Shown: piece by piece, positions 25,289-32,100 of the stretch
Position numbering within the stretch: the stretch's first letter is position 1
Layout: each line of letters starts with the position of its first letter
Origin: Strongylocentrotus droebachiensis
Lineage: Eukaryota > Echinodermata > Echinoidea > Camarodonta > Strongylocentrotidae
Direction of reading: 5' to 3'
DNA length: 64,000 nucleotides
NCBI GenBank assembly: GCA_035222895.1
Contig: JAVYIG010000169.1
Span: 186,001-250,000, forward strand
Notes under the pieces: generated by a model
Seen by the model: only the letters and a program-made list of their open reading frames with translations
The model's database searches: none
What the model was told of the DNA's origin: nothing
Made by a program: the position numbers and the translations under genes

Positions 25289-27041
25289 CATGAAGTAGCA
25301 GTAGCAGCAGTTGAAGTGATAGGAGGAGGAGAAGGGGGGGGGGGGGGGAAGCCATTGCTAAATTAACGATTCGGACGATGAACGGTATAAATATGGTCGG
25401 TACAGATAGCTCAAGTACGTTCTCATCTGTATTGAATGCATTGTCCGCGCGTAAATTCCCTAGTCGTTTTTGACATACGAAAATATATATTTGGGGGCTA
25501 TTTTCTCCATATTTTATGGTATTTCTCAGAAAACTAGACTGTTTTTCTTCTACTTTCTTTATTAAGGACAGAATGGAGAGTATACTTTATATATACATAT
25601 GTTTAGGCTAATGATTTGGAATAGATGATAGATACAAAAATATATATATTCAGAGTTGAAAATACATATATTTTTGTAAATATGTTTTGTTTTTTTTTGT
25701 GTTTTTTTCGTTTTACACTTTTTTTTATTTTGACTAGGGTGACCTCTCTTCTGCCGGGAAAGTATCTACTTGCATGTTGACAAAACTTATCAATGCGATC
25801 CTATTCATCGCCCTGCTTTACAATCAAATTCAATGATATTTCTATATCACGTAATCTTTTGTCCTGGTGAAATATTTTTTTTTCATTCCAGTGTACCCCC
25901 GTACAAACGGGGATTCAGCTCATGAATACGTTGTGTGTGAAATAGCTGTTAAACCTACGAAAATACCAAATACAAATCTACCGTGCTCAAAAGGTACTTA
26001 AAGGTAAAGTTGAGTTTTGTTCAGGCTTTTGCATTGTGAAAGAAACTGCGTGGAAGCAAATGGAAAATGTAAAACAGGTAGCACATCAATAGTGTTGTAT
26101 ACCATGAGGTTACGGAATCATTAAAATGATAAGAAAATGACTCAGTCATGCTTAAAGTTACATGCACATGTACATAACAAATTGTTTATGGCCCTACGCA
26201 CAACCATGTGGTATGGCAGTGTGATCCGACAAACTATACCTTTTACTTGTCATATTTCGAATTATGAGGGCATTTGAATACCCATCTTCTTGAAGGGACA
26301 TTTTGTTTCTATGATACTTGTCCACACTAATATTTATTAAAAAAAGAATGAAGAAGCTCACACAAATCATATTCACCTTACTCGACAATCTATTTAATAA
26401 TGAAATGCAGGAATATCAGTACTAACTTACTGGCATATTTCCCATTATTAGGAAGTTTACCGTGGCATAGGCCACGGTTAACTAAGAATAGAAAGATACG
26501 GTCATCCATTTTAACCTCCCATTTACAATGATTTTCTAAATTTGATGGAGATAACCTTTAATGTTTGTATTTTCAAAGATCCCAGTGCCCTAAATATGTA
26601 ATCACATACGTATCCACACATATCCACATCCACTTGCGCTACATAATTCCCTCCTATCATCCGCATACCCATCACCCCACCCCGACTCTCTCTCTCTCCT
26701 CTCCCTCACTCCCTCCCTCCCTCCCTCTGTTTATCCCTTCTTCTCTCTCTCCCCCCTTCCTCTTCAACTCTCTCATGCGCCTCTCCCCATCTCTATTCTT
26801 CATTTCTGCCTCCTCTCTCTATGTTATTCTTTCTTCCTTTTCTCCCTCTTGTCAAGAGGAATTGATTTACTATCGAGTAAAGATACATTTTCATTTTTAA
26901 ATTTACACATTTCATAAGCATTACCATCATAAGAAATGAAAGATGGAAACTCACCTCTGATAAGCAATACCCTCCTTGAAAATTCAGCACCAGCCAAATG
27001 AAGAGAATTGTATACGCCACGCCCATGTCTTTAGAGAGCAT
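1..27041 (-). CDS. ADAMTS-like secreted metalloprotease, 5' and central part (gene span with introns)
   Basis: Twelve minus-strand exons were assembled by GT/AG borders and phase. The first ten join without a phase conflict into 480 residues: hydrophobic signal peptide (about 1-25), prodomain (about 30-230) with an RMKR furin-type site at 170-173, reprolysin catalytic domain from about 233, zinc motif HETGHSLGVDHD at 386-397 (His386, His390, His396; catalytic Glu387), Met-turn at 409, and LPGQ..DMQCQ entering the disintegrin-like region. Later exons give a WCINAECV end of that region, a thrombospondin type 1 repeat and part of the Cys-rich domain. This order is diagnostic of ADAMTS proteases, secreted zinc endopeptidases acting on extracellular matrix. 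Subfamily cannot be decided. Two exons are unplaced and the 3' end lies beyond position 1. Confidence 0.9.
146..1195. other. Intron of the ADAMTS-like gene
   Basis: AT-rich intron. It holds a TAT/ATT microsatellite (about 736-790) running into a T tract and 14 G residues (807-820). The missing Cys-rich exon should lie between 146 and 1820, but I could not identify it. Confidence 0.6.
1196..1660 (+). pseudogene. Decayed LINE reverse transcriptase C-terminal remnant
   Basis: Plus-strand frames with stops read EERLIDILEKWM, RVMITSKEALHRVIEQRNLR, then RRTKDWIGHILRG and further on NREGW. They match the end of invertebrate endonuclease-reverse transcriptase LINEs (MW..RRM..I.W....T..EVL......R.L....+R...IGH..R). 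Several stops and frame shifts make it dead. A (GA)n run at 1680-1709 follows. Confidence 0.6.
1680..1709. repeat. (GA)n microsatellite
   Basis: Uninterrupted GA dinucleotides, just 3' of the LINE remnant and possibly grown from its tail. Confidence 0.95.
1821..2033 (-). CDS. ADAMTS-like exon 12: disintegrin-like end and thrombospondin type 1 repeat
   Basis: The acceptor TTTCCCTAG is followed by WCINAECV, the family's WC..G.CV end of the disintegrin-like region. The central TSP1 repeat follows (DGNWTEHGSLSSCSRTCGTG, then VQFQSRTCTNP, GGMPCVGES and LCN). It is 213 nt, phase 0 to 0, donor GAG|GTAAAA. The six-cysteine pattern is present, but only the first of the three Trp of WxxWxxW remains (W, H, L). 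Confidence 0.88.
2240..2420. repeat. Dispersed repeat, degenerate copy
   Basis: The stretch with 'actggtcatg...tgtgaaagaaactg...gaagca' resembles 25998-26170 and 57811-58020, where the same words follow an AAGTTGAGTT end. It is a short diverged copy of one repeat family. Confidence 0.5.
2919..3717. mobile_element. GC-rich foldback MITE with CTATGGTCAC termini
   Basis: The ends form an inverted repeat (CTATGGTCACA / TGTGACCATAG). The interior is unusually GC-rich for this window and full of CGGCCGAGCGG and GTCGCCGCCC words. An inner hairpin has arms at 3150-3211 and 3293-3356 around an 80-nt loop. There is no transposase. It lies in an ADAMTS-like intron. The TTTGTGACCRTAG-type end resembles those at 9167-9308 and near 48860. 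Confidence 0.75.
4244..4305 (+). repeat. 62-bp direct repeat, copy 1
   Basis: Identical over 62 bp to 4535-4596. It starts TTCAATTACAGATCGATC and ends ATATGTTTAAAC. The two copies bracket 229 bp with a tRNA-like sequence. Confidence 0.95.
4436..4512 (+). other. tRNA-like sequence (SINE head or degenerate tRNA)
   Basis: It has an A-box-like TGGTGGTAGAG and a B-box GGTTCAAATCC at roughly tRNA spacing. The acceptor ends (GGACCAA against TGGTTCC) pair only in part. It is therefore probably a tRNA-derived repeat and not a working tRNA gene. Confidence 0.45.
4535..4596 (+). repeat. 62-bp direct repeat, copy 2
   Basis: Exact match of 4244-4305. A unit this long is more than a normal target-site duplication and suggests local duplication or a repair-mediated event. 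Confidence 0.95.
4931..4978. repeat. Poly(T)-poly(G) homopolymer junction
   Basis: A long T run passes directly into about 18 G. Similar T/G or A/C junctions recur at 783-820, 13381-13401 and 29241-29281. The G runs could form quadruplexes and are error-prone in assemblies. Confidence 0.9.
5403..5566. mobile_element. MITE with CAATAGGGA..TTTTCG termini
   Basis: The 164-bp sequence has near-perfect inverted arms of about 50 bp (AGGGAATTTTCGTTTTACAC and its complement). The terminal GGGAnTTTT is shared with the 4.6 kb foldback element at 17913-22531. Noncoding, in an ADAMTS-like intron. Confidence 0.8.
5719..5854 (-). CDS. ADAMTS-like exon 10: entry to disintegrin-like region
   Basis: The exon encodes SSEVCMDD and then DDLPGQRYSADMQCQMDL, the nearly invariant LPG..YDA..QC. 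segment after the catalytic domain, and ends SYSCTSI-like in phase 0 at GTAAGC. The following exon (rest of the disintegrin-like region, phase 0-0) was not found between 5718 and 2034. Confidence 0.9.
6524..6690. mobile_element. Short hairpin MITE with CCCGAATT termini
   Basis: The arms are almost fully complementary over about 75 bp each (CAAAGGAGGTTTGTCG ... AACCTAGGTTTGT ... CATATGACGCGTTTT). The element could fold into one long hairpin in transcripts of the host intron. Confidence 0.85.
7134..7265 (-). CDS. ADAMTS-like exon 9: third zinc ligand and Met-turn
   Basis: The exon continues the signature with LGVDHDGTYGC and gives the Met-turn EEHNIMSAS. It then reads FEWSTCSSEHMKIFIR, the usual F.WS.CS...+..FL block. 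It is 132 nt with acceptor CATTAG and donor AG|GTGAG, phase 2 to 2. Confidence 0.93.
8029..8050. repeat. (AC)n microsatellite
   Basis: A short CA-dinucleotide run inside an intron. Confidence 0.85.
8298..9077. mobile_element. TTAA-flanked piggyBac-like non-autonomous element, copy 1
   Basis: Inverted ends CCCTAATAAGGCCGGG are flanked on both sides by TTAA (8294-8297, 9078-9081). Termini starting with CCC and a TTAA target duplication are typical of piggyBac-type elements. The 780-bp interior has G and C homopolymers and no transposase. A second copy lies at 58088-58797. Confidence 0.85.
9167..9308. mobile_element. Small MITE with GGTCACAAA termini
   Basis: About 142 bp with ends AAGCTACGGTCACAAA and TTTGTGACCGAGGCTT. 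It contains the palindromic word GTTCGTACGAAC. A related right end (CGAACCTTTGTGACCGTAG) stands alone near 48852-48873. Confidence 0.75.
9321..9467 (-). CDS. ADAMTS-like exon 8: zinc-binding helix
   Basis: The exon is 147 nt ending in AHETGHS, the first part of the zinc signature, with GLLGLARLGGACDLENKCS upstream (family: TLG.A.vg..C....SC). The acceptor's upstream pyrimidine stretch is a (CT)n microsatellite (plus-strand GA run at about 9487-9510). Donor GTAAGT, phase 2 on both sides. Confidence 0.93.
10787..10935 (-). CDS. ADAMTS-like exon 7: catalytic domain
   Basis: The exon is 149 nt. It contains TTLDDFCSWQAAQSVNN and DDWDLAILFTG, corresponding to the conserved TL..FC.WQ ... P.HWD.AILLT block of ADAMTS. 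Acceptor GCCTAG, donor GG|GTCAGT, phase 0 in, phase 2 out. Confidence 0.92.
11769..12036. mobile_element. Hairpin MITE with ATGCCTCAGTCACACC termini
   Basis: The arms read ATGCCTCAGTCACACC...TTATGGCAAGCCGTTT and its inverse. The loop carries repeated TCTTGATATnAAGAAATG units. The loop motif and GGCTTGCCATA also occur in the element at 47821-48292, so the two are related. Confidence 0.8.
12678..12767 (-). CDS. ADAMTS-like exon 6: catalytic domain
   Basis: Exactly 30 codons, phase 0 to 0, starting MSRRYADPTLDISMRISVVR. This fits the reprolysin segment 'v..ly.d.sl...i.i.vvrl' between the first helix and the next strand. Acceptor AACAAAG, donor ACG|GTAAG. It was found because both neighbours required a phase 0-0 exon here. 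Confidence 0.85.
13663..13841 (-). CDS. ADAMTS-like exon 5: start of catalytic domain
   Basis: The exon is 179 nt. It encodes a linker with two N-glycosylation sequons (NGT, NET), then GAKFLEIFFVVDSLVYNEY, which matches the first beta strand of reprolysin domains (YVE.L.VADHxM). It ends in phase 0 at ATT|GTAAGC. No basic furin site precedes the catalytic domain here. Confidence 0.9.
13968..14133 (-). CDS. ADAMTS-like exon 4: prodomain end with RMKR site
   Basis: The exon reads RGILSVADELLHIEPLKEHH, the usual GLI....YFIEPL block. It continues with AKRMKRGSSED, a furin-type R-x-K-R site, then QLHIIYKR, and CPVEP with a possible cysteine-switch Cys. Acceptor TTGTCAG, donor GTAAGC, phase 0 in and phase 1 out. 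Confidence 0.9.
14769..15061 (-). CDS. ADAMTS-like exon 3: prodomain core
   Basis: The exon is 293 nt with an ATTTAG acceptor. It encodes the M12B-type propeptide, including RDCHFFATSISHTGSTGALS followed by TCNGL. This is the family's conserved C-x-(Y/F)-G....S..ALSTCDGL block. It ends in phase 0 at a GTACAT donor, which is weaker than the others in this gene but gives the perfect junction NGL|RGI. Confidence 0.9.
15836..15883. repeat. (GT)n microsatellite
   Basis: Imperfect then perfect GT dinucleotides, about 50 bp 5' of exon 2's donor on the plus-strand map. Confidence 0.9.
15936..15996 (-). CDS. ADAMTS-like exon 2: start of prodomain
   Basis: A clear acceptor (TCTCCTAG) and donor (G|GTAAGT) bound 61 nt that read FHGILTEEELHSYTKKAEVK and end in phase 1. 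Joined to the next exon the split codon becomes GAA, giving the continuous prodomain text KEYDIILPLVHG. The intron upstream is about 11 kb, so an extra small exon cannot be excluded, although the phases fit a direct join to exon 1. Confidence 0.8.
16043..16330. repeat. Pyrimidine-rich tract
   Basis: Nearly 290 bp of C and T with CTCTCT and CCCTCTTC words, close upstream (minus strand) of exon 2's acceptor. A similar block lies at 26680-26855 near exon 1. Confidence 0.85.
16708..17046. mobile_element. AGGTAATAC-type MITE, 5'-truncated copy
   Basis: It matches the 3' two thirds of 18507-19014 and ends CTTTGTATTACCT followed by TTAA. The left terminus is missing. Confidence 0.7.
17640..17880. 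repeat. Direct repeat flanking the 4.6 kb foldback element, left copy
   Basis: Shares GATACGTCA, TTCATATnTT and TCGAATTnTCCTTCTTGTCAT in order with 22545-22735. The right copy lacks the long G run seen here. Confidence 0.6.
18507..19014. mobile_element. AGGTAATAC-type MITE inside the foldback element
   Basis: It is 508 bp, with ends AGGTAATATAAAGTTTTGG and CCCAAAACTTTGTATTACCT, flanked by TTAA (18503-18506 and 19015-19018). The interior word GGTCGCAGCTA..ATTGTACGGCC is shared with copies at 16708, 52667 and 55659. Confidence 0.85.
19142..19293. repeat. Hairpin in the centre of the foldback element
   Basis: CGCATGATCAGTCGGCG plus ACGTCGTGTTCTCGTC pair with the inverse at 19250-19286. CTAAAAGTCCCTATTTTAG lies in the loop, again the GGGACTTTT terminus word of this family. 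Confidence 0.7.
19353..19530. repeat. Purine-only tract (GGAAAAG-rich)
   Basis: Almost pure A/G on the plus strand for about 175 bp. Open frames across it encode only Lys/Glu or Phe/Pro runs and are not genes. Confidence 0.9.
20955..21378 (-). pseudogene. CR1/L2/Jockey-type LINE reverse transcriptase C-terminal fragment
   Basis: One open frame reads NWWGTCGNTQLNRILLLQ, KAMRIICHTNFRAHTNELF, FMYTLEKNELPQVL, then TFTGPKYWNALPGTL and GFKNALKHF. This is the conserved 3' block of many LINEs (WG.......L..LQK+A.R.I......HT.PLF ... GP..WN.LP ... FK..LK..L). The polymerase core is absent. It is carried inside the hAT-like element. Confidence 0.85.
22545..22735. repeat. Direct repeat flanking the 4.6 kb foldback element, right copy
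   Basis: Diverged copy of 17640-17880 in the same orientation. Confidence 0.6.
22736..24860. other. Intron sequence without recognisable features
   Basis: Part of the large intron between exons 1 and 2. I see AT-rich unique sequence with small repeat scraps (for example TTAAAGGTAATACAATG near 23329) but no exon or intact element. Confidence 0.5.
24866..25350. repeat. (AGT/AGC)n trinucleotide array ending in poly(G)
   Basis: About 480 bp of AGT, AGC and AAT trinucleotides with a G run at 25337-25348. In one minus-strand frame it gives poly-leucine, which is not a gene. Confidence 0.95.
25998..26170. repeat. Dispersed repeat with AAGTTGAGTT end
   Basis: TTAAAGGTAAAGTTGAGTTT...GTGAAAGAAACTGCGTGGAAGC parallels the left end of the element at 57811-58920. 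Its right end was not found nearby. Confidence 0.55.
26680..26855. repeat. Pyrimidine-rich (CT/CCCT)n tract
   Basis: Mostly C and T on the plus strand, 100 bp inside intron 1 of the ADAMTS-like gene. Confidence 0.85.
26955..27041 (-). CDS. ADAMTS-like exon 1: start codon and signal peptide
   Basis: It encodes 29 residues with a hydrophobic core (VAYTILFIWLVLNF) followed by GGYC, a typical secretory signal. An in-frame TAG lies directly before the first ATG, so the frame is closed upstream. The second ATG (Met6) has the better Kozak context (G at -3, G at +4) and leaves a tighter signal peptide, so it may be the true start. The TTAG before the first ATG could also act as a splice acceptor after a noncoding first exon. 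The donor is GAG|GTGAGT, phase 0, matching the next exon. Confidence 0.75.
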
Positions 27042-28100
27042 CTAACACAATCCGAAGAATCGATCAAAGTTGTACTTGATGTTTCTTGCCTGTACAAAAG
27101 TGTAACCTCGGCCGTGAACACTTAATCAAACTGCTATCTGAACAAAATGAGACGTCGTTTGCATGTATTTCGTCCAATTAAGCAGCATTAATAATGTTAA
27201 AACTTCAGTCGACAGTATTATTTATTAGTTACAACATCGATACTTTATTCACCGGGAGCACTGAATTTAGGATTCTCCCCGGTTCTCCTATATCAAATGA
27301 AGTTATGAAAGCAGTAGCAATTGCTCATATAACAGCGAGGTATCGTTAAGCTGGGATGGTCATCACGACTGATAAAATAATCACAATAGCCGATCTCTTG
27401 AATGGATTCCATATTAATTATTGCATTCCCTCTAGTAAGCCCCTTGGTAAACTATCAATATTGAAAATCACAATCATAACGAACGAACCGTAACCTTTGC
27501 GTGAGGTCACATGACGCGATTTGGGCGTCGTCCTCTATACTATCACAATTTCTTTCATGTTAAATATTTCTGTAGTAAATCAAATATTTTCCTAATTTTA
27601 GTTTCGCTTTTGGTTATAAACAAATTAAGAATCAAATAAACCTGATTGATATATGAAAAATGCCAGGTTCTTTAAAAGCAATAGCTATTATAGAGTAACA
27701 AAATGTACATCCAATAGTAAATTTTTGTAGGCCATAGCTTTCACTTTATTACATGTTGCATAATTCTATCGTACAAAATTATATTCTTTTCGTTTTGTGT
27801 TATAAAACAAGGAAACATTCAGTCAAACCCGATTGGCAAAACGAAAAGACTAGCTTCTTAAAAAGCAAAGCTATTGGAGATACAATGTCATCAATTTTTT
27901 TTTTGTAGGCCATGGTATTCACGGTATTGATGGTCAGATTCTGTCCTACATGGATTAGCAAAAAAAGATGCATTTTGCCAAAGTCTTAAGGTTTCCTATT
28001 AATGATCTTGGAACTATACTACTGAAAATATAGGGATATACAAGGAATTATTCTCTGTGTTTGTTTTTAAAAATAGTAGGAGTGAGCATATGATAAGTGT
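27042..28100. other. Region upstream of the ADAMTS-like start
   Basis: It should contain the promoter or an upstream noncoding exon. I see no convincing TATA box, initiator or CpG cluster. Two short paralogous stretches (about 27650-27750 and 27800-27920, sharing AAGCAATAGCTATT-like and TTTTTGTAGGCCAT words) suggest a small repeat. Confidence 0.4.
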
Positions 28101-28222
28101 TTAGTCCTAGTTCACGTTCAGAGAGGTAAACTGCCGATCCTGACAAATGATATTAGTGTCACGGCTAGGATTTAAACCCTGAACCATTTGATCCACAGCC
28201 CCGGCGACGTATCCACTTGCCG
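28100..28222 (-). mobile_element. Degenerate tRNA-derived SINE
   Basis: The minus strand reads GGTGTCGTCGGCAAGTGGATACG (A-box region) and GGTTTAAATCC (B-box), parallel to the better copy at 39590-39838. Confidence 0.5.
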
Positions 28223-28624
28223 ACGACACCTCAAAATGACATTGCCCCATAAAGTGCGTGGGCGCGTTATGTGTATGGGTGGGGGGGGGGGCATGTGTAT
28301 TTGTGTGTATGTGTTTGAAAGAACAAACGTCTGACTGCATCGTTCAGTTTTGTTATCCAGGCATATATGATACTGGCCTTCACCTTCCCAAAGACGGGGC
28401 TTGGGATATAACTCGGATCGTTCCATACACGGACCAGGGAAGCGGCCACTGGTCAAGATTGACTCCTCACGGGTTCCTCCTTTTTTTAAGGAACCCTTTA
28501 TATAATATAGACATTTACTCTCCTGTGGTTTATCCTACGGGGGTAGGAGGGGCGGGTGTGGGGCTTGGGGTCTTGATAATTGCAATTCCTTACTCTTTTG
28601 ACTACCCACCACCCAAATTAACCG

Positions 28625-29190
28625 ATTGCACAGAGTTCAGAATGCTGTTGCTCGCCTTGTAACAAAGTCCAGAAGATCATCACATATCACTCCTATCTTT
28701 ACATCTCTGCACTGGCTCCCCGTTCAACAGTGTGTGATCTATACAATTCTTCTCTTCTAACCTATCGTGCACTAATTGATCTAGCTCCAGAATATATTTC
28801 ATCCCTTCTATCACCCCACTCCGCAGGTTGTTCTGATTTACTTTCATCAAATAATGTTAGGCTTAAGAAATACGTAACATAAGAAATCAGGGGGGGGGGG
28901 GTAGAGCATTTACATCAGCATCTCCTTTTTTGTGGTATAAGTTACCTTTCTCTATTCAGACGGCAAACACTCTTTTTACTTTTAAAATTGGGCTTAAAAC
29001 TCACCTGATGCTTAATGCATATTGTTAGATGTCAATGTTCTTTTTATACAATGCATGCCAAACAAATAATCAACTGTGCCACAGTGTATGTACCATGGCA
29101 CCAAATTTAAATTATTTGTATGCGCCTTGAGCATCTCTAGAGATAGATATGTTGCGCTTTACAAATGTTGTTATTATTATTGGTGGTTCT
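28625..29190 (+). mobile_element. L2/CR1-like LINE 3' end, decayed
   Basis: Frames read NAVARLVTKSRRSSHITPIF then SLHWLPVQQ, PEYISSLLSPHSAG and PFLWYKLPFSIQ. This is the classic L2-type block (NAAARLLT...HITP.L..LHWLPV ... LW..LP..I). It is followed by the 3' tail CGCCTTGAGCATC...GCGCTTTACAAATGTTG and ATT repeats. It is 5' truncated, with frameshifts and a G run at about 28892. Confidence 0.8.
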
Positions 29191-29240
29191 TGCTTTCCCT
29201 TTCTAAATGTGCTTTGCGAAAATTATTTTCATTTCATTTT

Positions 29241-29282
29241 TTTTTAATTTTTTTTTTTTTTTTTTTTTGGGGGGGGGGGGCG
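29241..29282. repeat. Poly(T)-poly(G) junction
   Basis: About 22 T followed by 11 to 12 G. Confidence 0.9.
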
Positions 29283-29489
29283 GTTGACGAAACTATTTGG
29301 GGACACGAACAAAAAACCCTCTGAATCCGCTAGTGCTTTACAGTCTAGGCCAATTCGCCTTAACTATCTATATATGGTACATAAATAATCTCCATGTGCC
29401 AAGTTGCATTTATCGTAGGATAAATATACCAAAGGCTTCGAGACTGTTTAACCGTTCCTAGTGAAGATTTGTTTATAACTGTGTTAACA

Positions 29490-31298
29490 GGGTTGTAATA
29501 GAGCTAATCAAGAACATAAATATTCCTGAAGATCTGAAAAAGTCGATATTTGTGCCAATTCCAAAGAAGCCTAAGGCAAGTGTATGTAAATATTTCCGGA
29601 CAATTATCCTTATGAGCCATGTAACAAAGTTGCTCTTAAAGATCATTCTCAACAGAATACAAATTCAAATTGACAATGAAGTAGGTAAGCAACAGTTGGG
29701 TTTTAGACCTCAAAGTGGTACTAGAGAAGCAATATTCTGTATGAGAATGATGACAGAAAGGTATATTGCAGTAAATAAAGAAATATATGTGTGCTTTATT
29801 GACTACTCTAAAGCATTTGACAAAATTCACCACGACAAATTGATTGAAAGCTTACACAAAAATAATCTAGATGGTAAGAAGATACGTCTCATATCTAAAC
29901 TTTACTGGGAGCAGACAGCTGCCATCAAATTTAACAATGGAATTACACATTACACAAAAATCAAGAGAGGAATACGTCAGGGATGCGTAATGTCCCCATC
30001 TCTGTTCAACTTGTGCACATAGTTGGTATTCAGGGAAATTTCAGATATGAAAGGTGTTAGTATTGGGGATGTAAATATTAATAATTTACGTCATCGTCGG
30101 TGGGGTTACAAAACCTCGTATCCCAAAAATTATGAATTTTCAGGAGAGCGAAAAAACTTCCCTGTCTCAACAAATTTAGTGCTGTGACACCGTCCTTTCT
30201 TTTTAAAACTGGAATATTTATACTATTTTTAATGTCATTGTTGAAATACAGTAAAATAATTGTTTTTATATTTGAAAGTGAGTTACGAGGTTTTTGCTTT
30301 TATCTACATTGAGATACGAGTTTTTAGTTTTTTATTCAAATTGAGATAGGAGTTCTTACTTTCAACTCTGAATGAGGTACGAGGATTTGGTTGAATAAGT
30401 TACGAGGATTTGAATACACTAACTTCGGTACTGTTACGCCGTGTGTGAGTTACAAGAAAAATGAATTACGTATCTTATGTTACGAGGTTTTGTCGGTGCA
30501 GCTTCAAAGGGGGTTAAAATTACGAGGTATAGTTTAAGGGTGTTTGTGTGAAATTTGTGAAAAACCGAAACAGGTGGCGTTCCATGGATTTATCAGGTGG
30601 TGTCGTAGGCCATTAGGTACAGAATTATGCAAACAAATCAAAATCTCAACAACAAAAAAAGAGAGATCTGAGGTGTTGTCTCCCCACCGACGTAATATGC
30701 TGATGGCACTATACTTTGCGCAGAGAATGAAGCAAATTTATTACATGTATTGGATATTGTAAAAGTCAAAAGTGAAGAGTTTGGTCTAAGCATGAATGTC
30801 AAGAAAACTAAGTCAATGATTTTTAGTAGAACGGAGAATAAGCCTAGAATATGTTTGAAACTCGATGGACATACCATTGAGCAAGTCAGTAATTACATCT
30901 ACTTAGGACAAAATATCACAGATGATGCCAGATGAGAAGCAGAAATAAAAAAAAGAATAGAAATTGCTCTGAATAAATTTCTGGCAATGAAAGGATTATT
31001 TGCAAATAGAAAGGTGAAATTTTCGCTTTGGTTGAGACTAGTAAACTGTTATGTATGGTCTGTCCTATTGTATGGAGCAGAAACATGGACAATAAACAAG
31101 GCCATGGAAAATAGAATAACATCTTTTGAAATGTGGATCTACAGAAGAATGATGAAAATATCCTGGAAACGAATGAAAACCAACACAGAGATATTGCACA
31201 TGGCAGGGCGTAAACAAATTGCACTAGTAGGATTAGTTAAGGAGAGAGAATCAAATACTTTGTTCATGTTAAAAGGCACCAAAGCCTCTTAAAGGATG
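29490..31298 (+). pseudogene. LINE reverse transcriptase, 5'-truncated, first part
   Basis: It begins VVIELIKNINIPEDLKKSIF, then VPIPKK, GKQQLGFRPQSGT, ICFIDY-type motif (FIDYSKAFDKIHH), LYWEQTAAIKF and GIRQGCVMSPSLFNL. These are the RT palm motifs of an endonuclease-RT LINE. A TAG interrupts after FNL, and a 598-bp insertion (30095-30692) splits the catalytic loop. The frame resumes YADGTILCAENEA, so the second Asp of YADD is Gly. A TGA follows (ITDDAR-stop-EAEIKKR), then CYVWSVLLYGAETWT and RRMMKISW. It stops where the 6.1 kb element enters. Confidence 0.9.
30095..30692. mobile_element. MITE inserted in the LINE catalytic motif
   Basis: The ends are CGTCGGTGGGG and CCCCACCGACG. Removing about 600 bp restores the reading NNLR-YAD of the LINE. 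The interior has at least eight variants of (G)TTACGAGGTTTTG and GAGATACGAG on the plus strand, with an inverted TTACAAAACCTCGTA near the left end. The exact target duplication is unclear. Confidence 0.8.
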
Positions 31299-31304
31299 TA
31301 CCCA

Positions 31305-32100
31305 GATAACAATACGACGTTACGCCAACGTGGGGCCAACGTAAGCTGTTACGTTGGTCCAACGTCGCCAACATGATGTTGGGCCGACGGCTTTCTTGCC
31401 GGCGGGCCAACGTTGGCCCGACAGTGACAAAATGACATTAAGCCAACATCGGGCCAACGTTATGCCAACCCCTATCCGACCATGTGCCGATGTCCTCTCG
31501 ACATTGAACCAACGTTATGCCAACCTCTTTTCCACCGTATGCCGACGTCTTTCCGACATTGGACCAACGTCATCCCAACCCTTTTTTAACCATGTGCCGA
31601 CGTACGACCAACGTTATGCCAACCCCTATCCCACCATGTGCCGACGTAGTTCCGACATTGGACCAACGTTATGCCAACCCCTATCCCACCATGTGCCGAC
31701 GTCGTGGGCTTTTACGTTGGTCCATCGTCGCCAATATGATGTTGGGCCAACGGCTTTCTTGCCGGCGGCCCAACGTTGGCTCGACAGTGACGAAATGACA
31801 TTAAGCCAACATCGGGCCAACGTCCCCCCGACGTATGACCAACGTCATGTCAACCCCTATCCCACGTAATGCCAAACCCCTTTTCCACCATGTGCCGACG
31901 TCTCCCCGACGTTGTCCTAACATAATGCCAACCCTTTTCCCACCAAGTGCCGACCCCTCCTCCACCATGTGCCGATGCTAGACCAACGTTATGCCAACCT
32001 TTTCTCCACCATTTGCCGACGTAGAAGCAACGTTATGCCAACCCCTATCCCACCATGTGCCGACGTTGTACCTCCCCTTTCCAGTTCATGCCAACATCCT
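31305..32100 (+). repeat. Left terminal tandem array of the 6.1 kb element
   Basis: Repeats of about 55-60 bp read CCAACGTTATGCCAACCCCT, ATCCCACCATGTGCCGACGT, and similar. A longer block (ACGTTGGTCC...CATCGGGCCAACGT, about 110 bp) occurs at 31352-31461 and again near 31714-31822. Open frames across it are repeat-encoded and not credible proteins. Confidence 0.9.

Noticed and set aside
24971-25291. Open frame encoding a long poly-leucine protein
   Set aside because: It is the translation of an AGT/AGC trinucleotide array.
26194-26388. Small minus-strand frame with a signal-like start (MSSKVNMICVSFFILF)
   Set aside because: It lies inside the ADAMTS-like intron without splice sites fitting the phase; likely chance.
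31354-31869. 171-codon plus-strand open frame
   Set aside because: It spans the tandem array of the 6.1 kb element; the peptide only repeats the array unit.
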